Assembly: GCF_028554725.1 (NCBI RefSeq)
Contig: NC_071671.1
Coordinates: forward strand, 47,258,501 to 47,322,500
Length of the DNA stretch: 64,000 nucleotides
Direction: 5' to 3'
DNA from: Zeugodacus cucurbitae
Lineage: Eukaryota; Arthropoda; Insecta; Diptera; Tephritidae
Made by a program: the position numbers and the translations under genes. Positions within the stretch are counted from its first letter, which is position 1; each line of letters begins with the position of its first letter. The notes under the pieces were generated by a model, which saw only the letters and a program-made list of their open reading frames with translations, was not told the DNA's origin and ran no database searches. Shown one piece after another: positions 47,076 to 58,790 of this stretch.

Positions 47076-48849
47076 ATACAATTGTTTAATTCCTGTAATA
47101 ATTTCAGCTATTTAGATCAGTAAGTAACGGTTGCACATGGAAAGAGGTTATCCATACAAAGTTCAAAAGCGGTTTAATTACATGTCGTTTTAAAAAAGTT
47201 AGTTGCAAAATATTTACATCTCAATTAGAAAAAATTACAATCACCGAAGAAAATATTTATTTATAATTAAATTTAGAAAAAAGGCTTTTATTTACTATAA
47301 AATTATTAGTTAATAAAATATTATTTTATAATTATTAATAAACAAAAGTTTACAAATAAACAGTTTTTATTTTTATTTCATTAGTATTATTGTGTTTTCA
47401 CAAAGGCCTCCTACAGAAGCTTCAGTTGTAATTGGTTTAGCGCGTTAACCTCGTCACCTGATCATACTCCTCGTTGTCCATTTAAGAGGGTTTTTGTTTG
47501 GGTTGCTTCAGGTCAGTGGCAATCGCTTGGAATTGTTTGATTGTCCTCCTATTCATTGGTCATACCACCGTTGTAAATCTACCATTTGGAATTGAGAGAG
47601 CGCTTTCATATTTATGATTTTGCAGTTTTTTATTCCTCCGGTGTTTTTACGTTGAGGGCTTCTAGTTCGCCAATAAATACTAAAATGTGAAAAATAAAAA
47701 TACTAAATGAAGAAAAAGTGTATTGACATTTCTACCCAATTTGAAAATTAAGATATTTACATATAAGAGTATAGTATTTTCAAACGAGCGTTATACCAAC
47801 CTTTTACGAGTTACAAGCGATACAGCTTTTCCAAAATAAGTCAATTTTGATCCAAGGTATCGTTAGCACAAATTATTGAGACCTAAAAAACAGCAAACAT
47901 TTCTTCTTGTCATCAAGATCTCGAGCATTAGTAATTTTTTTGCAGCGTTAGAGTCTCTCCATGGACAAGTTGAGCCTAATCCAAGTATACTAAAATGAAG
48001 AAAAACGAATATAAATTGTATTTGCAGAGAGAGTGAGGACACATAGTATATGGCTTGAGTTCTTACTCTTATGACCCAACAAAAAAGGAAAGACTCAACA
48101 AAAAGCGAACCGGTTTTGACATTTTACGTTTACGTCAGCCATGCTCATTCACCTATTGTGGTGACAAAATGCGGAAGTGAATCAGGCCAACAGCCGCGAT
48201 AACTGCTTGAATATACACTATACCCTTGCACTTATTGCTTTTAATATATGACAACAGCAGAATCGCTATGCTGAGATGGCTTGGGCAAAAACACAATATT
48301 CTAGACGAAAGCTTATAAAAATATAATATATGAATTTATATATACGTATATGCAGTTATTTGACTAAGTATTATGTCACTCTCATACTTTAGTACTTACA
48401 AGCATAATACTTTTACTTATGGGAAGAATTTGTAAGCATTTTTGAAGCACATTTCAGCTGTCACAAAGTGCCTTTATATATATGCGCGGTGAATTTCTTT
48501 ATGGACATTGTTAAATGCAGCTTTACTGACTGCCACAGCTCCCTAAAAGTCTTAGTTGAGCTTAGTTTAGCTTAACTAACTTCATACTTAACTGACATTA
48601 TTTAGTTCAGGTTTAGTGTAAATTAAGTTAAATTTATTTTGTTTTGTGGTCTATAAATCAACAAGAATAGTTCCAGCGAAGTCGGTATTGCATAAAATAT
48701 CTCTAAGTGGTTTATATTCATATTGTTCTTCCTTAAATTGGTTCTTGAATGTAACCTTCACGAATCCCAAGTTATTTCCATAAGAATTTCCATTAATTAT
48801 AAAAAATTAAAAAATAACTAAAGCTTAGTAAAACTCATTTAACAAAAAA
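47076..48849. other. Non-coding stretch
   Basis: AT-rich; no gene or element recognised. Ends where similarity to the start of copy A begins. Confidence 0.4.
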
Positions 48850-51800
48850 GTTTGCATTTCCAGATAATAACACACAAATAACCGATTGTTTGTATGATAT
48901 TTGTAATCTGAATGAGCAGCATTTCGAGGAAATTTGATTTGTTATTGGAGCAAAGAATACTGCCGATTGATTTGGTATTGACTTCCGATTGGAAATATTA
49001 TATTTGCATTTGGATGAAAAGACAGATGGTTGCAAATGTGAAATGTGAGCAAACATCTGGCTGTGTATTTCCTTCATTATGCTACCACAATGTATATATC
49101 TTCGAATATAATCTGAAGGATATTAAAGCGGTAGAGGACTTAGCTTGTAGCCTGGTAGCTTGCACAATATGGGAAAAATGCCGGCTGTCGAAATGAGGCC
49201 TTTATGCTGGCTAAGTTTTGCGAGAGTACGTTCAAAGTATTGAGAAATTCTCACAAATGGCTATTAAAATATGCTTAACGATTTTCAATATTTAAAATTT
49301 TTTTGATTCTTCTTACACTTTTCTAGTTTATTTCCCATTGTCTGCTGTCACCCATTCATTGCAACGCAATGTAATTTTTATCACCCCAAAGCTCGTAAGC
49401 TACTCGCTGGCATAAATCTCAGTAAACATTTTATATTTCATAATTTGCTGAATGTTGCTTTAATATTTGATAGAGTTGAATAAATGTTTATGTCAAATTT
49501 TTATGTTCCGTTATGATTTGCTGGTGTCCTTTTTATCACCTGCTGCTGCAGTTTATCCATTGCCCAGCCGAAAATTCATAAAAATATAATATCAGTTCTT
49601 TATGTGAACGTCTCTCCTTTATGATGACATCACTCCCACACATTCATTTATTTGTTATTGCTTTTTCTACTAGGTCCTGTGCGCCTGTCATGGTCATCTC
49701 GTCAATTCATAAAATCTTCTGGTTCAGACAATTGGCTCATAATTTTGTTATAGCTAACGCTTGCCAGTTTATTTATTAGTTGCTTTTGTTTTTGTTCGCC
49801 TCTTTATTGTTAAATGCATGAATAATCTGTTCAGGCATTGTACAAATTTGTAAGAAGCCCAACAGTTCAGCTTTAATGTGTGCGTGACATATGTCTTTTT
49901 CATTTTAGGATCAGTGGGGTCGACTATGACTACTTTGGTTCTATGTTCTGTATTTTGTTTTTGTACTTTATCATAAGCTATATATATGCATATATCTTTA
50001 TTTGTTTTAATATTATCGCGTCGTATTTAAGGACTTAAGTCTCTGTTGTGCGTTTCTTACTCGGATCCAAACCATTAGGTTAATCACAAAAGCATTGGGC
50101 ATTTCAAAACCTTTTCAAAAATTTCACTAAGGTTTGACCAATAAAAACGTCAATTCAAAAGTAATAAAAACACTTGATATTAGATATTTTTTGAGAACAA
50201 ATCGATAAGAACCACCTAAATTAGTGACACCCAAAATCCAATAGAACTGCCAACTTTCTTAAGTTCAAAAACCTCGATAATCCGTTGCATCGGTTACCAC
50301 CATCATCTCCATCAAAGTATCTATTGAACAAATTGAAAGTGAGTAGCACAATTTCAGCTTAATTGAATGCAAGTAAATAAATTTAAAAGGCACTAGGCAG
50401 ACAAACACGCTTTCGCTCATATAAACCCAAGCAAGCGTCCATTCTTTACAGTGGGATTACAAACTTTACAAATGCCACCAAACACTTTCACACAACAGCG
50501 AACAAATCGAAAGAGAGGTAAACAAAATTAGAGAAAAAAAAAGAAAATCGCTTGAATGGAGTGAATGAATAGAATGAAGAAAGTGGCAATGAGGCAATGA
50601 GGCAGTAATGTGGCAACGACGGCCGACGGCTGTAATAAAAATAAGGTCAACGATGTACACTTGTAGACACCCATTCATTCACAGCGCTTCAGAAAATACG
50701 CAAGAGATCACTGTGATAAATCCGCAACCGAAGTTTATTTACACACAAAGATACAGGGATGCTTTTATATCGGGTATTAAGCAATACTTTGTTTCATTTG
50801 TTGTTGTCACATAAAAGCATTATTCTTTTTTGTTGAACGTGGTTTTGTAGAGAGCGTTGTAAATGCCGGCTGCAAAGGTCAGCATGTCTATTTTGTTTAT
50901 TGGTTGCTTTACTGTCACCGAGACTGTGGTCAATGTTTTAGGATTTACTGGTCTAACTTTTTTATTTTTTTTACTTTTGTTCTTTTCATTTTTTGCTACG
51001 CAGCGCTTGAGTTTTCTTATTATAAATATACTTAGCGTTATACTATTTAATAGCGGAGTAGCAAGTATGTGTCTATGAACGACGAAAAAATGAGAATTTT
51101 CAGTAATTTTTTTTGCTATTAAATCATGTTATTTTACAAAAAGAATTATATGGCATTATTATACAATGTTTCGACTTAAAGTCACGAAAATTTTCAGAGT
51201 ATATTTTAAGATATTACTCTTAACGAAAATGCAAAAAAAAAATTGATTTTTTGAAAATCCTGACTACCCTGACTGAATCTATTTATTGGGTGTAATTGAA
51301 AAGGCCGCGTTTCTATGTTTATGGGAAATCTATTAACTCATAATCACTTACTTGCTAATTAACGCAATAACAAAAGTCTGTTGTTTTATTTATTAATCTG
51401 TTCTCTTTTTTAATGTATGAATACCCGAGCAAGTTGATAGCCGACGCATTTGACCAAAAACATTTCCGCAAAAGATAATAATTTCCAATCGAACAAAAAA
51501 TAAGCGACTACGCGACCGCCGAAATCAAATTTTAAGCAACAAGGGACATGAGAACATTGAAAGTATTTTTTATTGTAAGTGAGAGGCGAGAAAGATAAAA
51601 GCAACCGCAAAAGTACCACTTTCACTTCAATTTAATTTTATTATGGGCACTCCCCATTTTTTACTTTTTACCACTCATGGCTACTAAACTATTTTTTTGT
51701 GTTTGCAAATATTAACGGCTCTTTTTGTTCCTAAGCAGTCGTTTCGCATTTGTATTAATTGCTTCGCGAAAGCAGTAAAGTAAAAGCAGAAAACAACCAC

Positions 51801-52463
51801 AATATGCACACAAAGTAATTAAACCAAAAATAATATGAGTATTGAGTATGAGAATATTCTCTCACAAAGCAGTGTTGCCACCCTTCTAGAATATTCGAAA
51901 TTTTTGATGTTTTGCTGTTATCAACTAACTTCGATGATCCTGTGGGTTTGCTCGCTTCTCAGCATTTTCTATTTAATTGTTTGTTGTTGTCATTTGGGTG
52001 GAGTAGCTGAGCACCGTTAAACCAGCTGCGACATCGTGCCTCCCCTTGTGAGTGCGTGGGTGTTGGCCGCTGTTTACCATGTGGTAGACCATAATGACCG
52101 GCGCGTAAACTAATAAATTGCAGAGAACCGAACGCAAAGTAATACAATAAACAAAATTGAACTGAAACGCGACAAAATATGCTGGGATGACACTTGCGGA
52201 AGAGTCACCAAGACTATGTTTGTATGTGTGTGTGGTGGTAGGAGAGTTAGCGAACAACGAACGCCAGAGAAGACATATTAAGATAATTAATGCGGTTAGC
52301 AATAAAGGTTCTTTACTCCCACATACACATTCGATGAATTACTGGATCAACATACGATATTGCAACTATTGAAAAGTAGTTGTTTCACTCGAGAGTCTGG
52401 CAAAAGCGACGATAGAGAGGACAATGACTTTTTCTATAATTCAATTTCTCTCTTACAAATTGA

Positions 52464-52497
52464 TCAGTCGAGAGAGCTTTCAACCTATACGGACGTG
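52464..52497 (+). promoter_or_regulatory. Internal Pol II promoter-like site of the Jockey element
   Basis: An initiator-like TCAGT at 52,464-52,468 is followed 27 bases later by GGACGTG at 52,491-52,497, matching the downstream promoter element that Jockey- and I-type elements carry just inside their 5' end. No TATA box, as usual for these TATA-less promoters. The exact start base is uncertain by a few bases. Confidence 0.5.
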
Positions 52498-52714
52498 TAT
52501 TTTATGCGCTCCGTGAATATTCTCTAAAACCTAAAATTAAAATAAAATAAGTAAAAAACAAAACAACTTAAACAGTGCATTAAGCAAAGCGTTAGTCAAT
52601 AACGCCGAAATTGTTAGCAAAACAAAAAAAAATCACAAAAATAAAAGTGTACAAACAATAATAAATACAAAATAACAAATTCTAAGTGCGAGAAAATAAA
52701 CAATAAACAATAAC

Positions 52715-54217
52715 ATGAGCGCTGCGCAGCCTCACCAACAAGGCCGTAGGCATTCTCTGAATGCCTACTTTAGCTTTGTCGAGCCTGCAAAACCAGCTCC
52801 TACCAACAAACAAGGCAAAGGCGAGAAGGATGAGACATCTCAGCGATCAACGGAGCAGCACCCTAAGCAGAGCTTAGCAACAACAATAGTAGCAGAGAAC
52901 GGCAGCCAACAACGGCCAGCAACAAACACGAACGCATCAACATATAAGCAGGTACCTGCAAGCGAGCAGACAGCGAAGAAAACGCAAGGTGAGAATGCAC
53001 AAATCAAAAAAGGTCCATCTGTTCAGATTGGCATTGACCGCTACGTCAATATTAAAAGGAAATTAAGTCCTGTGAAGTCAGCGGTCAATCCTAAAAAATT
53101 TCTAGGCGGCACGCCAACCAAGAATAAACCTGACGTTTTAAATGGCAACAGATTTGCCGTACTAAGCAATGGTTCTGATGATGATGCGAAGGGTACCACC
53201 ACAGTCGCGTATGCCAAACCGCCCCCAATATATTTGCGCGAGCGTAGCTCAAATACTCTTGTTGCTAAATTAAGCGAAATTGTAGGTACAAAAAACTTTC
53301 ATATAGTGCCTTTAAAAAAAGGCAATATAGATGAAACGAAAATACAGACATACACTGAGAAAAGTTTTATGGATGTTGTAAAGTTTTTGTCGGATAAAAA
53401 CAAAAATTATTATTCCTATCAGTTGAAGAGCTCAAAGGGCCTAGCTGTAGTAATTAAAGGTATAGAGTCATCTGTAGACTCTAGTGAAATCAAAGAAGCT
53501 CTTGAAGAATGTGGCTTTGAAGTTAAAACTGTCGTAAACATCTTTAACAGAAACAAAGTACCACAACCAATGTTTAGAATTGAATTGATGCCGAATTCTA
53601 ACCAGCTTAAAAAGAACGAAGTGCATCCAATATATAATTTAAAATATTTGCTGCACCGTAGAGTAACCGTAGAAGAACCACACAAAAGAAACGGTCCGGT
53701 ACAATGCACCAACTGCCAAGAGTATGGGCATACCAAATCTTATTGCACTCTACGCAGTGTTTGTGTGGTATGTGGAGATTTACATCCCACTTCAAAATGT
53801 ATCCTCAAGAAAGAGGATTTAAACAAAAAATGCAGCAACTGTGGAGGAAGTCACACTGCCAACTACAGGGGTTGTCCTGTTTATAAAGATTTGAAATCGA
53901 AGTTGTCACAGGGAATTCAAGCACGACGTAACCAAATGCTACATACTCCCCGTACTGACATTATAGATATCACAGACCATATTCCGAAATCTAGTAATAT
54001 TAAAAATAATACTGTACAAGGGAGCTATGCCAATGTTGTAAAAGGCAACAATGTACAAATGCAACCACCGCAAAATCCTCCAAATAGTGGTATTGAAAAT
54101 ATGATTCTAAATCTGACTCAATGTATGACACAATTCATGTCTACGATGCAAAACATGATCCAAGATTTAATAAAATCACAAAACCAAATGCTGCAAACCT
54201 TATTAAGTAAAAAATGA
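52715..54217 (+). CDS. Jockey ORF1 protein (gag-like, zinc-knuckle nucleic-acid-binding)
   Basis: A 500-residue protein that in this family binds the element RNA and acts as a chaperone and targeting factor. The N-terminal 150 residues are polar and low-complexity (Q/T/K-rich). A folded middle region at about 190-320 contains the RNA-recognition-like segment typical of Jockey gags (LAVVIKGIESSVDSSEIKEA near 248). Three zinc knuckles follow: C331-C334-H339-C344, C350-C353-H357-C362 and C373-C376-H380-C387. The C-terminus is N/Q/M-rich. The start follows a 5' UTR with A-rich sequence. The stop overlaps the ORF2 start by four bases, suggesting translation of ORF2 by re-initiation. No lesions are seen. 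Confidence 0.93.
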   Translation: MSAAQPHQQGRRHSLNAYFSFVEPAKPAPTNKQGKGEKDETSQRSTEQHPKQSLATTIVAENGSQQRPATNTNASTYKQVPASEQTAKKTQGENAQIKKGPSVQIGIDRYVNIKRKLSPVKSAVNPKKFLGGTPTKNKPDVLNGNRFAVLSNGSDDDAKGTTTVAYAKPPPIYLRERSSNTLVAKLSEIVGTKNFHIVPLKKGNIDETKIQTYTEKSFMDVVKFLSDKNKNYYSYQLKSSKGLAVVIKGIESSVDSSEIKEALEECGFEVKTVVNIFNRNKVPQPMFRIELMPNSNQLKKNEVHPIYNLKYLLHRRVTVEEPHKRNGPVQCTNCQEYGHTKSYCTLRSVCVVCGDLHPTSKCILKKEDLNKKCSNCGGSHTANYRGCPVYKDLKSKLSQGIQARRNQMLHTPRTDIIDITDHIPKSSNIKNNTVQGSYANVVKGNNVQMQPPQNPPNSGIENMILNLTQCMTQFMSTMQNMIQDLIKSQNQMLQTLLSKK

Positions 54218-56877
54218 GCATACTAAACATTTGTATATGGAACGCTAATGGTGTTAACCAACATAAACTAGAGATAATTAGATTTCTGTCTGAAAAAAAT
54301 ATAGATGTAATGTTAATATCAGAGACTCATCTGACAAACAAAAACAATTTTAAAATACCGGGATTTAGACTGTATGTTACAAATCACCCGGATGGAAAAG
54401 CACATGGCGGAACGGCAGTATTGGTTAGAAATCGGTTAAACCACTTTACTCTGGGTTCTCATGCTACAGCACAGTTACAAGCTACAACAATATCGTTAAA
54501 AAATCGTGGTTGTGATTTAAATCTATCGGCTTTATACTGCCCACCTCGTTTTAAAATTACAGATAGCGAATTTAAAGACTTCTTTGGAACGCTAGGTCAT
54601 AGATTTCTAGCAGGTGGAGATTATAATGCAAAACACATGTACTGGGGGTCACGTCTTAATAATCCGAAAGGACGCCAGTTGTACCAAACCATTATGAACC
54701 ACAATAACCTTGATATAATATCTCCTGGTAAGCCTACATACTGGCCCAGTGATCGTAACAAAATACCAGATTTAATTGATTTCGCTGTAACCAAAAATAT
54801 AGATAGATCACTTGTGACAGTTGATACATGTACAGACTTATCTTCAGATCATTCACCTGTACTAATAAAGTTGTGTGAAGAACCCATATTCGTTGAGCCA
54901 AAGGTGGGTCTAACATCTCACAAAACGAACTGGTTAAAATACAAAAAATATGTGAGTAGCCACATTAATATTGATGTAAAAATAGATACAGAAAGAGATA
55001 TTGATGAAGGTATAAGAGAATTTAATGATGTAATATCAAATGCAGCTGTCATAGCAACACCAAACATAAGCAATAAACTGATTATCCGCAGAAAACTCAC
55101 TAATAATGAAATAGAAAAGCTTGTAAATGAAAAAAGGCGAGCTAGACGTGAATGGCAGTTAAATCGCTCCCCTTCTACTCAGCTGCAACTAAAATATGCT
55201 GTACGAAAACTAAAAACAGCGCTTAAACGTGAGGAAGAATACCACACTCACAATTATATAAAGAAACTGTGTCCAAATTCAAACAAAGGAAATTCTCTTT
55301 GGAAAGCCCAAAAGTCAATGAAGCCTCCAGTCGACTCCAACTTGCCTATAAGAGGCTTGGGTGGAAACTGGGCAAGAAGTGACGAGGATAAGGCAAATTG
55401 TTTCGCAAATCACCTAGAAAAGGTATTTCAACCTAATTGCCCAAAGAACAGCTTTAAGCTGCCAATCATCTCCAATAGCGCTAACGAGTCGCTTGGGTCT
55501 ATTCAAACGTCATCTTCTGAAATTATTAAAATCATAAAAGAGCTGAATCCTAAAAAGTCGGCAGGACACGATAAAATTACTCCAAAAATGCTAATTGAGT
55601 TACCAAATATTGCTTTAACAGTACTCTCCTTGCTCTTTAACGCTATTCTCAGTTTCGGATACTATCCAAGTTCATGGAAAAAGTCGCAGATCATCATGAT
55701 AGAGAAACCAGGTAAAGACTTGACACAGCCGTCTTCATACAGACCAATCAGTCTTCTACCCTGTCTTTCTAAAATATTTGAAAAAGTGTTACTATCAAAG
55801 ATGTCTCCTTTCCTCCTTGAAAATAATGTAATACCAACGCACCAATTCGGTTTTCGTGCAAAACATGGCACTGTAGAACAAGTAAATAGAATTACTAACG
55901 AAATCAGAAGGGCGTTCGAGTATAGAGAGTACTGTTCTGCTATATTTCTAGATGTGGCTCAGGCGTTCGATAAAGTGTGGCATGACGGGCTTTTATATAA
56001 GATTAAAAAAAGCTTACCTCTCGAAATGCATAAAATCTTGGAGTCTTATTTAAAAAATAGAAAGTTTACTGTCAAAGTAGGAGACTTCATATCTGAAGAA
56101 CGACCAATAAGAGCTGGTGTACCTCAGGGCAGTGTTTTAGGGCCAACTCTATACATAATATATACAGCAGATCTTCCAACAGCTAGTAATATTTTGACAT
56201 CAACTTTTGCGGATGACACAGCTTTAGTGAGCCGAAACAAATGCCCAATTATAGCATCAAAAGTATTAGCAGCGCATTTGATTTTTGTCGAAGAATGGCT
56301 AGCAAACTGGCGTATAAATGTAAACGAACAGAAGTGCAAGCATGTTACATTTTCTCTAAGACCAAAAACGTGTCCGGCAGTTAAAATGAACAATATTTTA
56401 GTACCCCAAGCGACTGAAGTAACATATCTTGGTATTCACTTGGATAGAAGGCTCACGTGGAGAAAACACATATCGAGCAAAATAACCTGCATGAAGATAA
56501 GAGCAGCACATTTAAATTGGCTTTTAAATAAAAATTCAAAACTTAGCCTAGACAACAAAGTTCTATTATACAACGCGGTCATAAAGCCGATTTGGATGTA
56601 CGGCATCCAACTGTGGGGTACGACCTGTGCAACCAATATCGATATAATTCAGAGATTCCAATCAAAAATGCTTAGAACAATCACGTGCTCACCATGGTAT
56701 ATGCGTAATGAAAATATCCATAAAGATCTTGGTATTCTCATGGTAAAGAAAGAAGTAGAGAACAGCAGAAATAAATATTTGTCCAAACTCCGCGATCACC
56801 CAAACCCATTGGCTAATGCTTTATTACATTCTTGTAATCAATCACGTCTAAAAAGAAGAGATATGCCAGCACACTGA
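54214..56877 (+). CDS. Jockey ORF2 endonuclease/reverse transcriptase
   Basis: An 887-residue protein that nicks target DNA and copies the element RNA. The endonuclease domain has IWNANGV (N10), ISETHL (E37), GGDYNAKH (D136, N138) and SSDHSPV (D212, H213). The reverse transcriptase domain has FLDVAQAFDK (D580), AGVPQGSVLGP and FADD (D667, D668), so all catalytic residues are present. The C-terminal region carries the LDRRLTWRKHI and MYGIQLWG motifs common in the Jockey clade. No RNase H domain is visible, as usual for Jockey. Length and motif order are normal, with no stop or frameshift, so it may be active. It is translated from the same RNA as ORF1. Confidence 0.95.
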   Translation: MSILNICIWNANGVNQHKLEIIRFLSEKNIDVMLISETHLTNKNNFKIPGFRLYVTNHPDGKAHGGTAVLVRNRLNHFTLGSHATAQLQATTISLKNRGCDLNLSALYCPPRFKITDSEFKDFFGTLGHRFLAGGDYNAKHMYWGSRLNNPKGRQLYQTIMNHNNLDIISPGKPTYWPSDRNKIPDLIDFAVTKNIDRSLVTVDTCTDLSSDHSPVLIKLCEEPIFVEPKVGLTSHKTNWLKYKKYVSSHINIDVKIDTERDIDEGIREFNDVISNAAVIATPNISNKLIIRRKLTNNEIEKLVNEKRRARREWQLNRSPSTQLQLKYAVRKLKTALKREEEYHTHNYIKKLCPNSNKGNSLWKAQKSMKPPVDSNLPIRGLGGNWARSDEDKANCFANHLEKVFQPNCPKNSFKLPIISNSANESLGSIQTSSSEIIKIIKELNPKKSAGHDKITPKMLIELPNIALTVLSLLFNAILSFGYYPSSWKKSQIIMIEKPGKDLTQPSSYRPISLLPCLSKIFEKVLLSKMSPFLLENNVIPTHQFGFRAKHGTVEQVNRITNEIRRAFEYREYCSAIFLDVAQAFDKVWHDGLLYKIKKSLPLEMHKILESYLKNRKFTVKVGDFISEERPIRAGVPQGSVLGPTLYIIYTADLPTASNILTSTFADDTALVSRNKCPIIASKVLAAHLIFVEEWLANWRINVNEQKCKHVTFSLRPKTCPAVKMNNILVPQATEVTYLGIHLDRRLTWRKHISSKITCMKIRAAHLNWLLNKNSKLSLDNKVLLYNAVIKPIWMYGIQLWGTTCATNIDIIQRFQSKMLRTITCSPWYMRNENIHKDLGILMVKKEVENSRNKYLSKLRDHPNPLANALLHSCNQSRLKRRDMPAH

Positions 56878-58427
56878 GGAGCAACGTTTCACCAAAACAA
56901 CTCAATCAATTGGTTGAGCTTGTCTAGTTTTAATTAGAATTAAGATTTTATAACTAATTGTTAGGCTCCAAAGAGCAGATTCAATAAATAAAGAATTATA
57001 TGAAAAAAAAAAAAAAAATTGGATACTCATCCGGCACCTTTTCTACCTGTTCCAACGTGTGAGAGTTAGTGAGGAAAAAGAAGCAAGTTTAAGTAATAAA
57101 TGAAATAGAAACCTCTAACAAATTTATAAAACAAAAGCTAATGCGCAAAACAAAGTCAGAAGATGGCTATGATAAGTGGCAGGTGGAAAGCGGCAATTAT
57201 CAGCAGAACCAGCAACAAAACTTGATCAAATAACCCGAAGAAATGGTGTCTCCTTTACAAAAGTCTGCTTTGAATGCTTGCTCGAACGGTGAGAATGGAA
57301 GACGTTCATTAGTGAAATGATATTAGCATTAATGGAGGCTTTCAATACCACTTTCTTCTTAGCTCAGCTGACAATTTACTGTTTGTGTTGTTTTTGTCAT
57401 TTGAATGGATTTATAGATTACTGCCACCATTTTTCATTGTACTTACATAGGCGATGGAAAGGTCAAGAATGTGTTTTTCTTCCAACGTTTATTAGCATTT
57501 TGCTTTAGTCATATTCGTGTGCGTGCAAATTGTTTGCCACGCGCACTTGCAACATTTAAGAAGTAGCCGCACTTACAATAATAGACGAAGGATAATTGAA
57601 ACTCATAAAGATGATAGTTTGTGCTTTCTACGTCTTCCGTTTTCAATCTCACAGGAAATAGTATAATTGGGTGACCTTTGGGTGCATGTCTCTTCATGTC
57701 TAATGCGACCCTGAATTGAACCGTGTTCTTTTCGAATTTGATACCATCTTCATTCAATGTCTTTTAGTTAGTTTTAATTATATTATTATATAATATGTCC
57801 TTCCTCTTAGGCGGAAATCGTTCTTGCGAGAAATACATACCTACTATAATTAATCAGCGTTCTCTATATCTAACTCTCCGTAGTCTAACAATAAGCGCAG
57901 GTGCAACAATTAACTTTGATTTGCACTCAAGCGTTTACGCGAAACCATTAAATTAAAATTTAATTGGTATTTCCGTACTACTCCAGCATCAGAGCATCAA
58001 ACTCATCAGCATATATTAATACCCTATTTCAAGAATTGCACACTCACTCATTATGACCGTCAACTGTAACTACATAAGAATAAATTCTTACATTTCACCT
58101 AAAGTCAATTAACAGCACTCGAACGGTCTCTAGTTCCCTAACTACCTCATCCTTGATGGGTTTACAACCAATACACTCACAAGTTCGTACCGTTACGTCT
58201 AGCAATGCGTACCTTTGTCCGATGGTTATTGGCCTTCTTAATATTTACTGTTATGTTCGTCGTTGGATTGACCTTAGTTAAATTGTCTGGCGCACAATGC
58301 GGATATAAATAAGCGTGTGCGAATGAACCTCCGTCCAGTTTTAGCAAGTAACTGCCAAAGCCAAACCTGTCATCATGTTATTACCTCACGCTCTGCATCA
58401 TTAAAGATAATTTATAATTGCTTCCTT

Positions 58428-58790
58428 TATTTATAACTGTCATTTTATAATATTTTGGATTGCCTTGCAATACCTATGTGTCAATGAAATTGTAAGTCGA
58501 ACAGTCGTACATATTTCAATGGCAAATAACAAATGGAAGAGTTTCTAAATGAAAATTTAATGCTTTGAGAAATGTTCATTAACACGGAGAAAGTCAAGTT
58601 GGTTTGTGTATTTATAACTGTCATTTTATAATATTTTGGATTGCCTTGCAATACCTATGTGTCAATGAAATTGTAAGTCGAACAGTCGTACATATTTCAA
58701 TGGCAAATAACAAATGGAAGAGTTTCTAAATGAAAATTTAATGCTTTGAGAAATGTTCATTAACACGGAGAAAGTCAAGTTGGTTTGTGT
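58428..58790 (+). repeat. Perfect 181-bp tandem duplication
   Basis: 58,428-58,608 and 58,609-58,789 are identical base for base. Copy A of the segmental duplication has a single, diverged version at about 5,190-5,365, so the tandem event is specific to copy B and recent, or it is an assembly artefact. Confidence 0.93.

Larger units (their letters stand above)
52464..57018 (+). mobile_element. Jockey-clade non-LTR retrotransposon, full length with intact ORFs
   Basis: About 4.55 kb: a 5' UTR of about 250 bp, ORF1, ORF2 overlapping ORF1 by four bases (ATGA), a short 3' UTR and a poly(A) tail to 57,018. The 5' end is inferred from an internal promoter-like arrangement at 52,464-52,497. A weak candidate target duplication (AAATTG before about 52,462 and again after the tail) is only suggestive. 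It sits inside duplicate copy B and has no counterpart in copy A. A truncated relative lies at 30,021-31,641. Confidence 0.9.
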
